Assembly: GCF_025264685.1 (NCBI RefSeq)
Contig: NZ_CP073721.1
Location: 1,169,001-1,233,000, forward strand
Direction: 5' to 3'
Source: Dactylosporangium roseum
Lineage (GTDB): Bacteria > Actinomycetota > Actinomycetes > Mycobacteriales > Micromonosporaceae
Length of the DNA: 64,000 nt
A program made the translations under genes and the position numbers. Below are positions 48,101 to 55,981 of the stretch, one piece after another (position 1 is the stretch's first letter; every line of letters begins with the position of its first letter). A model generated the notes under the pieces. It worked only from the letters and a program-made list of their open reading frames with translations. It made no database searches and was not told the DNA's origin.

Positions 48101-48679
48101 CTAGCCGAGGTTGGGCAGGGCGAAGAACGGGTAGATGGCGTTTCCACTCGTGTCCGGGTAGGCGGTGAGCGTGACGCCCCAGTCCAGCGACTCCGAGCTG
48201 GCGATCTTCACGTCACCTTGGCCAGTGACCTCGACCGACGGGCAGTAGAACCGGACCCGGTTCACCCCGTCGACCATGTCGATGACCAACGCATACAGTT
48301 GCCGGCTGTAGGCGCCGGCTGCAACGCCGAAAGCACCAGTGACCGCGGCCGGGGTGATGGAGTTCAGTGCCCTGCGCCAGAAGACCTCCATGGTGCGGGC
48401 GTTCGTCTCACCAAACACCACGTCAATGGTGCGTTCCTGCTCGGTGACCAGAGTCCGCTGGATGTCGGTCGACCCGTAGAACTTCTTCTTCGTCGTCGAG
48501 ATCGACTGCTTGATCGAGACGCCGGCCTCGGCCTGGCCGCCCATGTTCTTCCACGCTGCGGCGAGCGTCGTCGTCGCGTCGGTGGGGGCGGTCGATCCGG
48601 GCTGGGCCATCCAGACGAGGCCGGTGCCATCCGCGCCGGCGGCGCTGATGCCGGCGAGCAGGTTCCTGTTGTCGCTCAC
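48101..48679 (-). CDS. Major tail protein (192 aa)
   Basis: The sequence (MSDNRNLLAGISAAGADGTG, STTKKKFYGSTDIQRTLVTE, NARTMEVFWRRALNSITPAA) fits the major tail tube protein, and the order terminator protein, tube, chaperones is standard. GTG 48677-48679 follows GAAAGGA. Subunits stack as hexamers round the tape measure. Confidence 0.8.
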   Translation of the reverse strand: MSDNRNLLAGISAAGADGTGLVWMAQPGSTAPTDATTTLAAAWKNMGGQAEAGVSIKQSISTTKKKFYGSTDIQRTLVTEQERTIDVVFGETNARTMEVFWRRALNSITPAAVTGAFGVAAGAYSRQLYALVIDMVDGVNRVRFYCPSVEVTGQGDVKIASSESLDWGVTLTAYPDTSGNAIYPFFALPNLG

Positions 48680-48703
48680 GGGCGCGGTCCTTTCAGGTGC
48701 ACG

Positions 48704-48733
48704 AAAAACCCCGGCCGCTGGTGCGATCCGGGG
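48704..48733 (-). terminator. Rho-independent terminator upstream of the major tail gene
   Basis: Read leftward, CCCCGG and CCGGGG form a stem followed by TTTTT (complement of 48704-48708). It lies 24 bases before the major tail start, so the tail gene needs read-through or its own promoter. Confidence 0.6.
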
Positions 48734-48753
48734 CTGCGTGGTGGGTGCTGGTG

Positions 48754-49170
48754 TCAGCCGATGCCGGTGTACTGGTGGACGGTCATCTGGTAGCGCGCGC
48801 TGGCCCGGAACACGCTGGACGCGGACCAGGGCACGAGTTGCGGGGCGGACATTGTCTCGACCCGGCCGACGACCGCCCCGCCATGCTGGTAGCGCGGGAG
48901 CCTGGTGCGCAGCGCGGCGCGTACGTCCTCGCCGAGCTTCTCCGCCGCGTCCTCGCTGGAGGCGAACACGTCGATCTGAATGCGGGGACGATCGATGGTG
49001 AGCTTGTCGTCGGCGCCACCGAACCGGGCGATGACCAGCAGCGGCACGTTCGTCGCCAGGTTGCCGGGCGGCCGACGGTGGACGTTCTTGAACACGGCGA
49101 CCTGGTCCGCTTCACCGATCTCGGCAAGGAACGCCTTCAGTAGGGCGTAAGCGGTGATATAGCCGGCCAC
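48754..49170 (-). CDS. Tail terminator/completion protein (138 aa)
   Basis: The product (TAYALLKAFLAEIGEADQVA, RPRIQIDVFASSEDAAEKLG, RYQMTVHQYTGIG) follows the gp17/Gp-U-like tail terminator pattern. It sits just before the major tail protein. It should cap the tube and join it to the head. Confidence 0.7.
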   Translation of the reverse strand: MAGYITAYALLKAFLAEIGEADQVAVFKNVHRRPPGNLATNVPLLVIARFGGADDKLTIDRPRIQIDVFASSEDAAEKLGEDVRAALRTRLPRYQHGGAVVGRVETMSAPQLVPWSASSVFRASARYQMTVHQYTGIG

Positions 49171-49184
49171 AACGCCCCTCGACG

Positions 49185-49631
49185 TCAGGCGGTGGTGTCT
49201 GTGGTGCCGGTCTGCTTGTCCGGCGCCGCGGTTTCCGCCTGGTCAGGCGTGGACTCCGCTTCCGCGCTGCTCGACACCAGCAGCGCGTCGGGGTTTGCCG
49301 GGAGCGGCTCGGACTGCGGCTGCTGTTGGCCCGCCCGGCGACGCGGCCGGGCTGGGCTGGGGGCCGCGTCGACCGAGCCGATCGGCTCGGCACCGCCGGT
49401 GCGGTCGATGATGTCGGCGAGCAGCAGGTCGGTGTGTGACCAGCGGCCGTCGAAACCGGGGGCACGGTCCCGGTCGTAGGTGTCGAGTTCCTCGACGGAC
49501 GGCTCGCGGGCGGTGCCCATCTGCAGCATCTTCACCGCCACCTCGTCAGGGATGTCCTCGACCTTGCCCATGCGGTCCACGTCCATGCCGGTGTTGTCGG
49601 CGTTCGGGACGACAACGATCGTGACGAGCAT
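49185..49631 (-). CDS. Connector-region protein sharing a motif with the tail chaperone (148 aa)
   Basis: ATG 49629-49631 follows AAGGAG. The N-terminus (MLVTIVVVPNADNTGMDVDR, EVAVKMLQMGTAREP) resembles a small head-tail protein. Residues about 62-77 are GRWSHTDLLLADIIDR, encoded by the 49-bp repeat. The C-terminal half is disordered and Ala/Pro/Gln rich. A shared docking motif is plausible. Confidence 0.6.
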   Translation of the reverse strand: MLVTIVVVPNADNTGMDVDRMGKVEDIPDEVAVKMLQMGTAREPSVEELDTYDRDRAPGFDGRWSHTDLLLADIIDRTGGAEPIGSVDAAPSPARPRRRAGQQQPQSEPLPANPDALLVSSSAEAESTPDQAETAAPDKQTGTTDTTA

Positions 49632-49647
49632 CGCGGCTCCTTGGTGA

Positions 49648-50022
49648 TCAGATGTGGGTAGACAGAGCATCGAGGGCGTTTCCGAGCGTGCGCCGGGCTT
49701 CGACGTGCTCGTTCCCAAATTCCTGGGCTACCCCGTAGGGGTATCCTGTGGGATGGTTTGCAGACGGCACCGACCGGACATCGTTGGAGACGATGACGCT
49801 CGCCTTCCCGTCCCGGATCGCGGCGTCGACCTTGAAACCGCCGCCGGTCACCCCTGGGTCGTGGTTGGTGCCGAACGCGTACGCGCCGGTGTCGACGGCC
49901 GCGGTCCGTTCGGCGTCGATCCGAACCAGTTCGCCGAGGTGCTCCATGGCGGCGAGCATCTCCGGGGTGCGCAGCATGGCGGCGACACCGCGGCGGTTCT
50001 CGCGGAACTCGACGTCTCCCAC
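49648..50022 (-). CDS. Head-tail connector, HK97 gp10-like (124 aa)
   Basis: The short product (MLRTPEMLAAMEHLGELVRI, TAAVDTGAYAFGT, TGYPYGVAQEFGNEHVEARR) fits the HK97 gp10-like neck family. GTG 50020-50022 is the start. It lies between a beta-rich protein and the gene at 49,185. Confidence 0.65.
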   Translation of the reverse strand: MGDVEFRENRRGVAAMLRTPEMLAAMEHLGELVRIDAERTAAVDTGAYAFGTNHDPGVTGGGFKVDAAIRDGKASVIVSNDVRSVPSANHPTGYPYGVAQEFGNEHVEARRTLGNALDALSTHI

Positions 50023-50026
50023 GGCG

Positions 50027-50365
50027 TCAGCCGACGACCTGTGCGGTCACGCCAGCGGGCGCTGAGTAGTTCACCACGACCTTGTTCGAGGCCTGGTTGA
50101 TGTAGCCCTTCAGCGCCGTCCGGCCCCATGACCTGGATGTGTTCGCCGCGACGGTCACCGGCGGCACCGTGCCGGCCGGTGTCCCAGCAGGCGTCTTGCC
50201 GGGGTCGACGAACGTGACGTCCGTCGGGGTGCCGGCGGCGAACACGGTGAACACGCCACCGTTTTCGATGTCAGCGCCGTCGATCCGGTCCCCGGACGCC
50301 ACCGAGACCGGGGTCGAAACCAGGGAGACGGCACCGGTCGGGAAGACACCAACATAGTCGGTCAT
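50027..50365 (-). CDS. Small beta-rich virion protein (112 aa)
   Basis: The sequence (MTDYVGVFPTGAVSLVSTPV, GVFTVFAAGTPTDVTFVDPG, GYINQASNKVVVNYSAPAGV) is a beta-sandwich-type structural protein. It may be a head or neck decoration; no exact family. Confidence 0.55.
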   Translation of the reverse strand: MTDYVGVFPTGAVSLVSTPVSVASGDRIDGADIENGGVFTVFAAGTPTDVTFVDPGKTPAGTPAGTVPPVTVAANTSRSWGRTALKGYINQASNKVVVNYSAPAGVTAQVVG

Positions 50366-50378
50366 GGATTCCTCCAGT

Positions 50379-51152
50379 TCAGAGCAGCAGGTCGCCGTGG
50401 GCGGGTGCGGGCGGGAACGAATAGAGCGGCACGATCTCGAACACGGCGTCGGGGTCGTCGGGGTCGACGCCGGTGAGGGACTCGTTGCGGGCGGCGAGCT
50501 GCTTCAACATCTGGTCGGCCTGCTTGAACAGCCGATCCGACGTCTGGTTCGCGGTGTCTTTCGTCGGATCGTTGCGCTCGGGATAGCCGAGCTCAACGAA
50601 GGCGGCGGCCCTGATCGCGGCGCACGCGTTCGCCGACTGGTGCAGCGTTTTGTCGAGGTCGCCGGTGGAGTCGGTGACCCAGTTGACGGCGTCCATGATG
50701 ATCACGTCGACTTGGCTGCCGGTGGGTCTGGTCGAGGCGTCGAACGTCAGCAGATCGGTGTTGCTGCCGTCCGCAGCGGGTACCAGTGGCCGTGACGGCA
50801 CGTATGAGGCGACCCGGGCGCGGCTCGGCGTCCACTCCGGTCCACCGGCGAGCGGGTTGGGGGCGACGAAGAACCGCTCGTCGGGCTGGCAGGCGCCGAC
50901 GCCGGTGACGTTCCAGGCCCGCACCCACCAGCCTGCGACGGTGTACTGGACTGCGGTGGCCGTGAACCGCTTCACCGCCTTGCCGTCGTCGTTGGTGAGC
51001 CCGACCCCGCCGTCGACGGGGATCGGTGTCCCGGTCGTGTTGGGGTCGGCGGGCGAGTGAAGCGTCAGGGTCACTGCGGTGCTGACGTCATACGGTGCGA
51101 CGTCGAGGCATGCGGTCTCCCAGTCGCCGACCGACAGGTCAGGGATGGTCAC
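50379..51152 (-). CDS. Head-tail adaptor-like protein (257 aa)
   Basis: The N-terminal immunoglobulin-like stretch (TAVTLTLHSPADPNTTGTPI, TAVQYTVAGWWVRAWNVTGV) is followed by helices (LHQSANACAAIRAAAFVELG, LFKQADQMLKQLAARNESLT) like head-tail connectors. Position supports a neck role. Confidence 0.6.
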   Translation of the reverse strand: MTIPDLSVGDWETACLDVAPYDVSTAVTLTLHSPADPNTTGTPIPVDGGVGLTNDDGKAVKRFTATAVQYTVAGWWVRAWNVTGVGACQPDERFFVAPNPLAGGPEWTPSRARVASYVPSRPLVPAADGSNTDLLTFDASTRPTGSQVDVIIMDAVNWVTDSTGDLDKTLHQSANACAAIRAAAFVELGYPERNDPTKDTANQTSDRLFKQADQMLKQLAARNESLTGVDPDDPDAVFEIVPLYSFPPAPAHGDLLL

Positions 51153-52840
51153 AGTGCCTCCCGTCCAGTGCCGGTCTGGGTGTGCGGCCGGGTCGCGCCG
51201 GCGCGGGTGTAGGTGCGGGTGGCGCCGGGCTTGGCATAGGCGCGGCCGGCGTGCATCCGCACGTACCGGGCGGGGGCTGGACCGGGAATGGCCGGACTGA
51301 GGAGCGCGACCGCGACATCAAGCTCGAGCGCTACCGTGATGTGTCGCCGCTTCCCGCGGCCGGGTGTCCCGGCGCTGCTCGTGTCGCCCACGACAGCGAT
51401 GAACCGCCGTTTCGCTGCCGCGACCGGCCGTGCGGTGTCGAGCCCCCCGGCCGTTCCGATGGCACGGCTGGCCGGGTTCCCGATCGGCAGGGCAGTACTG
51501 GTGTCGCCTGCGGCAGCGACACCACGGGCTTTGGCCCAGCCGACGGGACGAGCCGAGTCGGTTTCCGCGGCGGCGCCGACTGTCCGTGCCTTCGCCCGCG
51601 GAGCCGTCTGGGCACTGTCGGTCCCGCCGGCGGTCCCGACCTGGCGTGCCTTGCGCCGGCCAGCAGCGACCGTGGTGTCGGATTCGGCTGCCGGGCTGAT
51701 GGTGCGGCTGTTGCCGCCGCCGGCGGCGAGCGCTGTGTCGGTCTCGGCCGCGATGCCGACCGTGCGCCGCTTCGCCCGGCTGGCAGGCCGGGCAGTCTCA
51801 GTGTCGCTGGCAGTGCCGACGGCCCGGGCCTTCGCGCGACCGACCGGGACCGTCGTCGCGGCCTCTGCCGCTAGGCCCGGAGCGCGGACCTTGACCCGGC
51901 CGGCGGGTGTGGCTGTGCCGGTTTCGGTGGCCTGGCCGACGGTTCGCCGCTTCGACCGGATCAGGGTGGCGGCGGCGTCCGTCTCGGCCGCGATGCCGAC
52001 CGTGCGCCGCTTCGCCCGGCCCACGGCGACGGCCGTGTCGGGCTCGACAGCCTGGCCGGCGGCCCGCCGCTTCACCCGATTGAGCGTGACGGCGGTACCG
52101 GTGTCGACTGCGGCTCCAACCGCGACGGTCTGTCCGGCACCCCCACCGGCGTGACCGACAGCGACCTGAGGGCCGGAGCCATAGGTGAACACCGGCACTG
52201 AGCTCGTCGACACGGCCGTGCCGGCGATCGCCTGCTGGGTGGCCTGACCGGCCAGGTCGATGACCTGCTGAGCCGTGGTGGCCTGGTCGAGGAGTAGCAG
52301 CATGTCCGGTGCCGCCACGTACCACGCCTGCAGCGAGTAGGCAAGATTTTCGATCTCGTCCGGGGTAAGTTGCCGCTTCCAGACACCGACGACGGCGAGG
52401 TCGCCGACCCACGGGTCTGCGGCCGCCCACCGGCCGAGCTGCACCTTGCCGCCGGTGAGGTCGGCGCTGGACCCGCCGACCGACGTCCCGGCGGCGCTGT
52501 GCGTCCACGTGTTCGTGGCGTACACGTACTTGTGGCCGTTTGGTATGCCGGTGCCGCCGGACTTGTCGACCGCGAGGAGGCACCAGCCGTCCGCGACCGT
52601 GAAGCTGACCCCGGTGTCGACGTCCGTCGCCGACGAGACGTACGACAGCTTGTTGACGTTGGATATCTCGACACTCAGCGCTGGGTTGCCCGCGGACGGC
52701 TGAACGGCGACCGGGCACTGCCAGACCGAGTCGGCGCCGCGCCTCGCGATGATCGCGATGGTGTTCGCGCCGGCGGTGATCCCGACGAGGGTGCCGATCG
52801 TCATGTCGACGTGGTCGCCGGACGCCCACGTGCGCGCCAT
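51149..52840 (-). CDS. LamG-like protein with thirteen 20-residue repeats (563 aa)
   Basis: ATG 52838-52840. Residues about 1-190 resemble a concanavalin/LamG domain (GDHVDMTIGTLVGITAGANT, DLAVVGVWKRQLTPDEIENL). Residues 241-500 are thirteen units of exactly 20 residues, consensus VGxAxETDTAxPVxRxKxRT, plus a partial fourteenth. The basic C-terminus is YARA/Thr-rich. It is probably a virion surface fibre or decoration. Repeats of this kind recur in actinomycete virion proteins. Confidence 0.65.
   Translation of the reverse strand: MARTWASGDHVDMTIGTLVGITAGANTIAIIARRGADSVWQCPVAVQPSAGNPALSVEISNVNKLSYVSSATDVDTGVSFTVADGWCLLAVDKSGGTGIPNGHKYVYATNTWTHSAAGTSVGGSSADLTGGKVQLGRWAAADPWVGDLAVVGVWKRQLTPDEIENLAYSLQAWYVAAPDMLLLLDQATTAQQVIDLAGQATQQAIAGTAVSTSSVPVFTYGSGPQVAVGHAGGGAGQTVAVGAAVDTGTAVTLNRVKRRAAGQAVEPDTAVAVGRAKRRTVGIAAETDAAATLIRSKRRTVGQATETGTATPAGRVKVRAPGLAAEAATTVPVGRAKARAVGTASDTETARPASRAKRRTVGIAAETDTALAAGGGNSRTISPAAESDTTVAAGRRKARQVGTAGGTDSAQTAPRAKARTVGAAAETDSARPVGWAKARGVAAAGDTSTALPIGNPASRAIGTAGGLDTARPVAAAKRRFIAVVGDTSSAGTPGRGKRRHITVALELDVAVALLSPAIPGPAPARYVRMHAGRAYAKPGATRTYTRAGATRPHTQTGTGREAL
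51341..52120 (-). repeat. Thirteen tandem 60-bp units
   Basis: The units are exactly in register at 20 codons each, e.g. AGQAVEPDTAVAVGRAKRRT and VGIAAETDAAATLIRSKRRT. Diverged at DNA level, so the array is old. Confidence 0.85.
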
Positions 52841-52842
52841 CG

Positions 52843-53118
52843 CTACTGCCCTTCGGGGAGGGTCCTCCCGGACCGCCACCAGCACACGAGCGCGAGCAGC
52901 GCCGCCTTCTGGGCTGAGGTGGCGGTCGTGCGGAAACCGGCGTTGAGTGAGGCGTTGTACGACGTGCCGGGCACGGTCGTGGCGGCCGAGTCGCACCAGT
53001 CGTCGACGTTGTCGACCGCAGTCCGCAGCACCGACTTCACGAATGCGCATGGCTCGCCGACGACGGTGCGCATATAGGCCCGCGTGACCGCGTCACGCTG
53101 GCCTGTGGTGAGCGCCAT
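52843..53118 (-). CDS. Small hypothetical virion-region protein (91 aa)
   Basis: The helical product (MALTTGQRDAVTRAYMRTVV, VKSVLRTAVDNVDDWCDSAA, AQKAALLALVCWWRSGRTLP) lies between structural genes. It resembles short head-completion proteins but is not recognised. Confidence 0.55.
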   Translation of the reverse strand: MALTTGQRDAVTRAYMRTVVGEPCAFVKSVLRTAVDNVDDWCDSAATTVPGTSYNASLNAGFRTTATSAQKAALLALVCWWRSGRTLPEGQ

Positions 53119-53127
53119 TGAACCCTC

Positions 53128-53646
53128 CTATGCCGTGTAGGTGAGGGCCGCGCCGACCATCTCGGCGTCGCCGGTGGCGGTGTCACCTGCGGCCGCGCCC
53201 TGTCGGGCGAGCCGGACCACCACGAAGTCGCCGGCGGCGAGCGAATCGGCGTTGGCGATCGTGATGGACGCCTCCTTCAGATAGCCGACGGTGCCGGGCA
53301 CGGTGACGGTCGCCGTGTTCGCCACGGCGAACACCTTGGCGTCGACGTCGGTGGCGTCGCCGTCTGTGACGGCGGCTACCTGCGCGGCCCACACGACGTC
53401 GCCGCTCGTGGCGGACGTCATCTTGAACTGGACCTTCAGGACCGGCGCGGACGCGTAGTCGGCGGGCATCCGAAACGCCCAGGACGCCCACTCCTCGCTG
53501 GCCGCGTCGTACAGCAGTTGCAGGAAGTAGGGTGCAGGTGCTGTGCCGCTACTCTTGGCCCGCTGCATGGCAGGCGCCAGGTTGGTTGTGGTCCCGTCCG
53601 GCAGGATCGCCGAGCCCGGCGTGAGCAGGATGCTGCCCGTGGCCAT
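53128..53646 (-). CDS. Virion structural protein (172 aa)
   Basis: The start MATGSILLTPGSAILPDGTT is chosen because it begins the coherent beta-rich protein; upstream in-frame ATG codons at about 53,688 would add a leader. It continues with WASWAFRMPADYASAPVLKV and DSLAAGDFVVVRLARQGAAA. It is probably a head or fibre protein. Confidence 0.6.
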   Translation of the reverse strand: MATGSILLTPGSAILPDGTTTNLAPAMQRAKSSGTAPAPYFLQLLYDAASEEWASWAFRMPADYASAPVLKVQFKMTSATSGDVVWAAQVAAVTDGDATDVDAKVFAVANTATVTVPGTVGYLKEASITIANADSLAAGDFVVVRLARQGAAAGDTATGDAEMVGAALTYTA

Positions 53647-53694
53647 CAGGAGGTCCAGCCAATCAAACAATACATAGCGGGCCTCCATCAATGT

Positions 53695-54327
53695 CTAGTC
53701 GGCGGCAGCGACCTGCCGGTCGAGGTAGGCCGCCGCGGCGCGCAGCCTTGTCGGGTCGTCGCCGAATAGGCCCAACGCGCGGTTGCAGTTCGAGCAGAGC
53801 AGACCCCGGATGCACTTTCCGCATGAGCGACTATCCGAACAGCACGAGCGATCGTGGTCGATCTTGAGCAGGTCGCTGTGATGTTTCGTCTCCGGTTGAT
53901 TGCAGATGGCGCAGACGCCGCCTTGCGCAACCGTCATTTCCTCGAAGCGGTCGAGAGTGAGGCCATACCTGCCGAGATGTGCTACCCGACGACGACGAAC
54001 TCGCTCCGCCTCGGCAAGACGGGCGCGGTGAGCATTGCTAGAAGCCCGGGCTCGTTCCCGTGTTCGCTTCGCCCGGCATTCGGGGCTGCAGAACTCTGGC
54101 GGTCGACCACACCGTCCGGACGGCAGTGTGAACTCGAATGGCTCGCTGCACTCAAGGCAAGTTGAGCTCTTCGTCGTTGACCAGCCGCGCTTACGGCGTA
54201 CGTGTTCCTGCGATGAGATGGAGTTGCGTTTGCGGCGGCACGACTCCTCGCCGCAGGTGCTTGGGCGACCTCCGCCGCGCGGCTTCCACTCGAAGTGATT
54301 CCCACATATCACGCACGGCAACGTCAC
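53695..54327 (-). CDS. Endonuclease VII-like HNH homing endonuclease (210 aa)
   Basis: The C-terminal half matches phage T4 endonuclease VII: YGLTLDRFEEMTVAQGGVCA, then CNQPE, IDHDRSC, and CGKCIRGLLCSNCNRALGLF. The N-terminal half has two zinc-finger-like groups (CVICGNHFEWK; CLECSEPFEF; CSPECRAKRTR). It splits two structural genes and has visibly lower G+C than its neighbours, as free-standing homing endonucleases often do. GTG 54325-54327 is the start. Confidence 0.8.
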   Translation of the reverse strand: MTLPCVICGNHFEWKPRGGGRPSTCGEESCRRKRNSISSQEHVRRKRGWSTTKSSTCLECSEPFEFTLPSGRCGRPPEFCSPECRAKRTRERARASSNAHRARLAEAERVRRRRVAHLGRYGLTLDRFEEMTVAQGGVCAICNQPETKHHSDLLKIDHDRSCCSDSRSCGKCIRGLLCSNCNRALGLFGDDPTRLRAAAAYLDRQVAAAD

Positions 54328-54358
54328 GCATCTATGATATCGCTACCGGGCAGCACTT

Positions 54359-54832
54359 TTACGATGCGCGGTAGAACACGTTTATCTGTGCTGTGGCATC
54401 ACTTGAGTCCGGAGTGACAGCGAAATCGTGCTGGGTGCAGGGCCGGATCGCCGAGTCGGTACCCGTGGTCGAGTCGGAATCGTAGCCGATCACAAGGTCG
54501 GTGACCGCCGTGCCGGCACCGAGCGCCGTCCACGTCTGGTCGGCGATGTCGACGTCGACCCTGTCGTTCGTGTCGTCGACGGTGATCGTCATGCCCGACG
54601 CGTCGGTGATGACCTTGCGGGCGTAGTTGGCGTTACTGCCGGAGGTGAGCTCGGCCGTGTTCGCGTCGGCTTCGATCGCGGCGAAGTCGTCGAGGTCGCG
54701 CAGCGTCGCGTCCGTCGCCGACGTGTTGATCAGCCCGATGACGAAGACACTGTTGGCCGGGTCATTGGTGTTGATCCGGTTGGCGTACTCGGCGACACGA
54801 CCCTTACTGATGTTGTAGACGAAGTCGGCCAC
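54359..54832 (-). CDS. Virion structural protein (157 aa)
   Basis: The sequence (MADFVYNISKGRVAEYANRI, ANSVFVIGLINTSATDATLR, DQTWTALGAGTAVTDLVIGY) is typical of an actinophage head or connector protein. GTG 54830-54832 follows GGGAGG. Unnamed. Confidence 0.65.
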   Translation of the reverse strand: MADFVYNISKGRVAEYANRINTNDPANSVFVIGLINTSATDATLRDLDDFAAIEADANTAELTSGSNANYARKVITDASGMTITVDDTNDRVDVDIADQTWTALGAGTAVTDLVIGYDSDSTTGTDSAIRPCTQHDFAVTPDSSDATAQINVFYRAS

Positions 54833-54833
54833 G

Positions 54834-55307
54834 TCACGCCTCCCGCTGCAGGCCGTAGAACCAGTCGACGCGGGTGTCCCCGGCCACGTAGTGGTCGCGG
54901 GTTACCGGGTCGTCGTCGCTGCCATCCGCGACGTACTTGTCCGGCTGGTGCGTGATCCGGTAGCGGATGTCACCGGCGGCCGCGTGAATGACCAGCACGT
55001 CGGCGTGCACGAACGCGTGCGTGAGCGAGTGCGGGTCGCCGGCCGGGCCACCCGGACGCCGGACGAGCCTGGCGCATTCGAGCGTGATCCAGCCCTCCGA
55101 CACCGCCCGGTCGACCCACCCGGTCGGCACGGCGCACTCGTCGGGAGCGTCGATGACCTCAACACCGGCGAGCGGCCAAGGTTCGTGATCGTCGCCCGGC
55201 GTTGCCGGGTTGACCAGCCTCTTGACGCCAGTCTCGGGGTCGTAGCGAACGACGCGCTCGCCGACGGTCTTGTCCGCCAGCTTGCGGACGGTGAGCAGGT
55301 TACCCAC
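54834..55307 (-). CDS. Head-region hypothetical protein (157 aa)
   Basis: GTG 55305-55307 follows GAGGGGG. The product (LADKTVGERVVRYDPETGVK, VPTGWVDRAVSEGWITLECA) is alpha-beta and belongs to the structural operon. No name. Confidence 0.55.
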   Translation of the reverse strand: MGNLLTVRKLADKTVGERVVRYDPETGVKRLVNPATPGDDHEPWPLAGVEVIDAPDECAVPTGWVDRAVSEGWITLECARLVRRPGGPAGDPHSLTHAFVHADVLVIHAAAGDIRYRITHQPDKYVADGSDDDPVTRDHYVAGDTRVDWFYGLQREA

Positions 55308-55322
55308 GGTTGACCCCCTCGG

Positions 55323-55469
55323 TCAGTTGAATACGGCGGCCAGCACCGGCCAGAAGAACGCGAGCGCGACGGCGCCGAGCATCGCCAGCGACACGTGCCG
55401 GGCCATCACCCCGCGCGCGGCGAGAACCAGCAGCAGCACCCCGAGCAGGGCAAGCAGAGCCTGGGCCAT
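55323..55469 (-). CDS. Small membrane protein in the head operon (48 aa)
   Basis: ATG 55467-55469 follows GGAGAG; an ATG four codons upstream directly abuts the previous stop. Two hydrophobic spans are visible (LLALLGVLLLVLAARGVM, LAMLGAVALAFFWPVLAAVF). Role unknown. Confidence 0.55.
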   Translation of the reverse strand: MAQALLALLGVLLLVLAARGVMARHVSLAMLGAVALAFFWPVLAAVFN

Positions 55470-55481
55470 CGCACTCTCCAT

Positions 55482-55688
55482 CTACGGCTTGAGGGTTCCC
55501 GCCGCCCGCTGCGAGGCGAGCAGCGCGTTGAGGGTCGTCCGCAGTGCGATCACGTCGTTGCGCAGCGCGTCGTACTCGGCCTTCGTCGGGTTCGCCCCGG
55601 CCGCCGCGACCGATGTGATCGCGGCAGCGTCAGCGACGGCCGCGGCGCCCTTGTCGCCGTAGTAGGCGGCACGTCGAATGGGAGGCAT
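55482..55688 (-). CDS. Head-fibre-like small protein (68 aa)
   Basis: The helical product (YYGDKGAAAVADAAAITSVA, PTKAEYDALRNDVIALRTTL) resembles short head-fibre proteins near capsid genes. ATG 55686-55688. By context only. Confidence 0.55.
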   Translation of the reverse strand: MPPIRRAAYYGDKGAAAVADAAAITSVAAAGANPTKAEYDALRNDVIALRTTLNALLASQRAAGTLKP

Positions 55689-55689
55689 G

Positions 55690-55977
55690 TCAGGTTCCCT
55701 TCTTGGCGGCGGTGGCGCGCCGGCGGGTCGTCTTCGGCTTGGGTTCGTCGGCGGGCGCCGCCGCACTGGCAGGCGGGTCGGGTTCGCGGAGCTCGACCGG
55801 GTGCGGCCCGGGCCGCTCGTCGGCGGCGGGTTCGGGCTGGCCGTCCTGCCGGGCGGCGAGCATCTGACGGATCAGGTCGTTCTGCTCGGCGAGCAGGTCG
55901 GCGACGCGGCCGAGCTGCCGGCTGTGGTCGGCGTAGAACTCCTGGTCGATGCTCACCGCCCTGGGCAGGCCATCCAT
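55690..55977 (-). CDS. Hypothetical protein next to major capsid gene (95 aa)
   Basis: A helical N-terminus (SIDQEFYADHSRQLGRVADL) is followed by a disordered Pro/Lys-rich tail (EPKPKTTRRRATAAKKGT). ATG 55975-55977. Position next to the capsid gene suggests head accessory use. Confidence 0.55.
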   Translation of the reverse strand: MDGLPRAVSIDQEFYADHSRQLGRVADLLAEQNDLIRQMLAARQDGQPEPAADERPGPHPVELREPDPPASAAAPADEPKPKTTRRRATAAKKGT

Positions 55978-55981
55978 CGGG

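Larger units (their letters stand above)
47471..49450 (-). repeat. 49-bp perfect direct repeat in two structural genes
   Basis: The sequence at 47471-47519 recurs exactly at 49402-49450. It encodes GRWSHTDLLLADIIDR in the tail chaperone extension and in the connector-region gene at 49,185. The interval between them contains the tail terminator and major tail genes. Confidence 0.95.
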
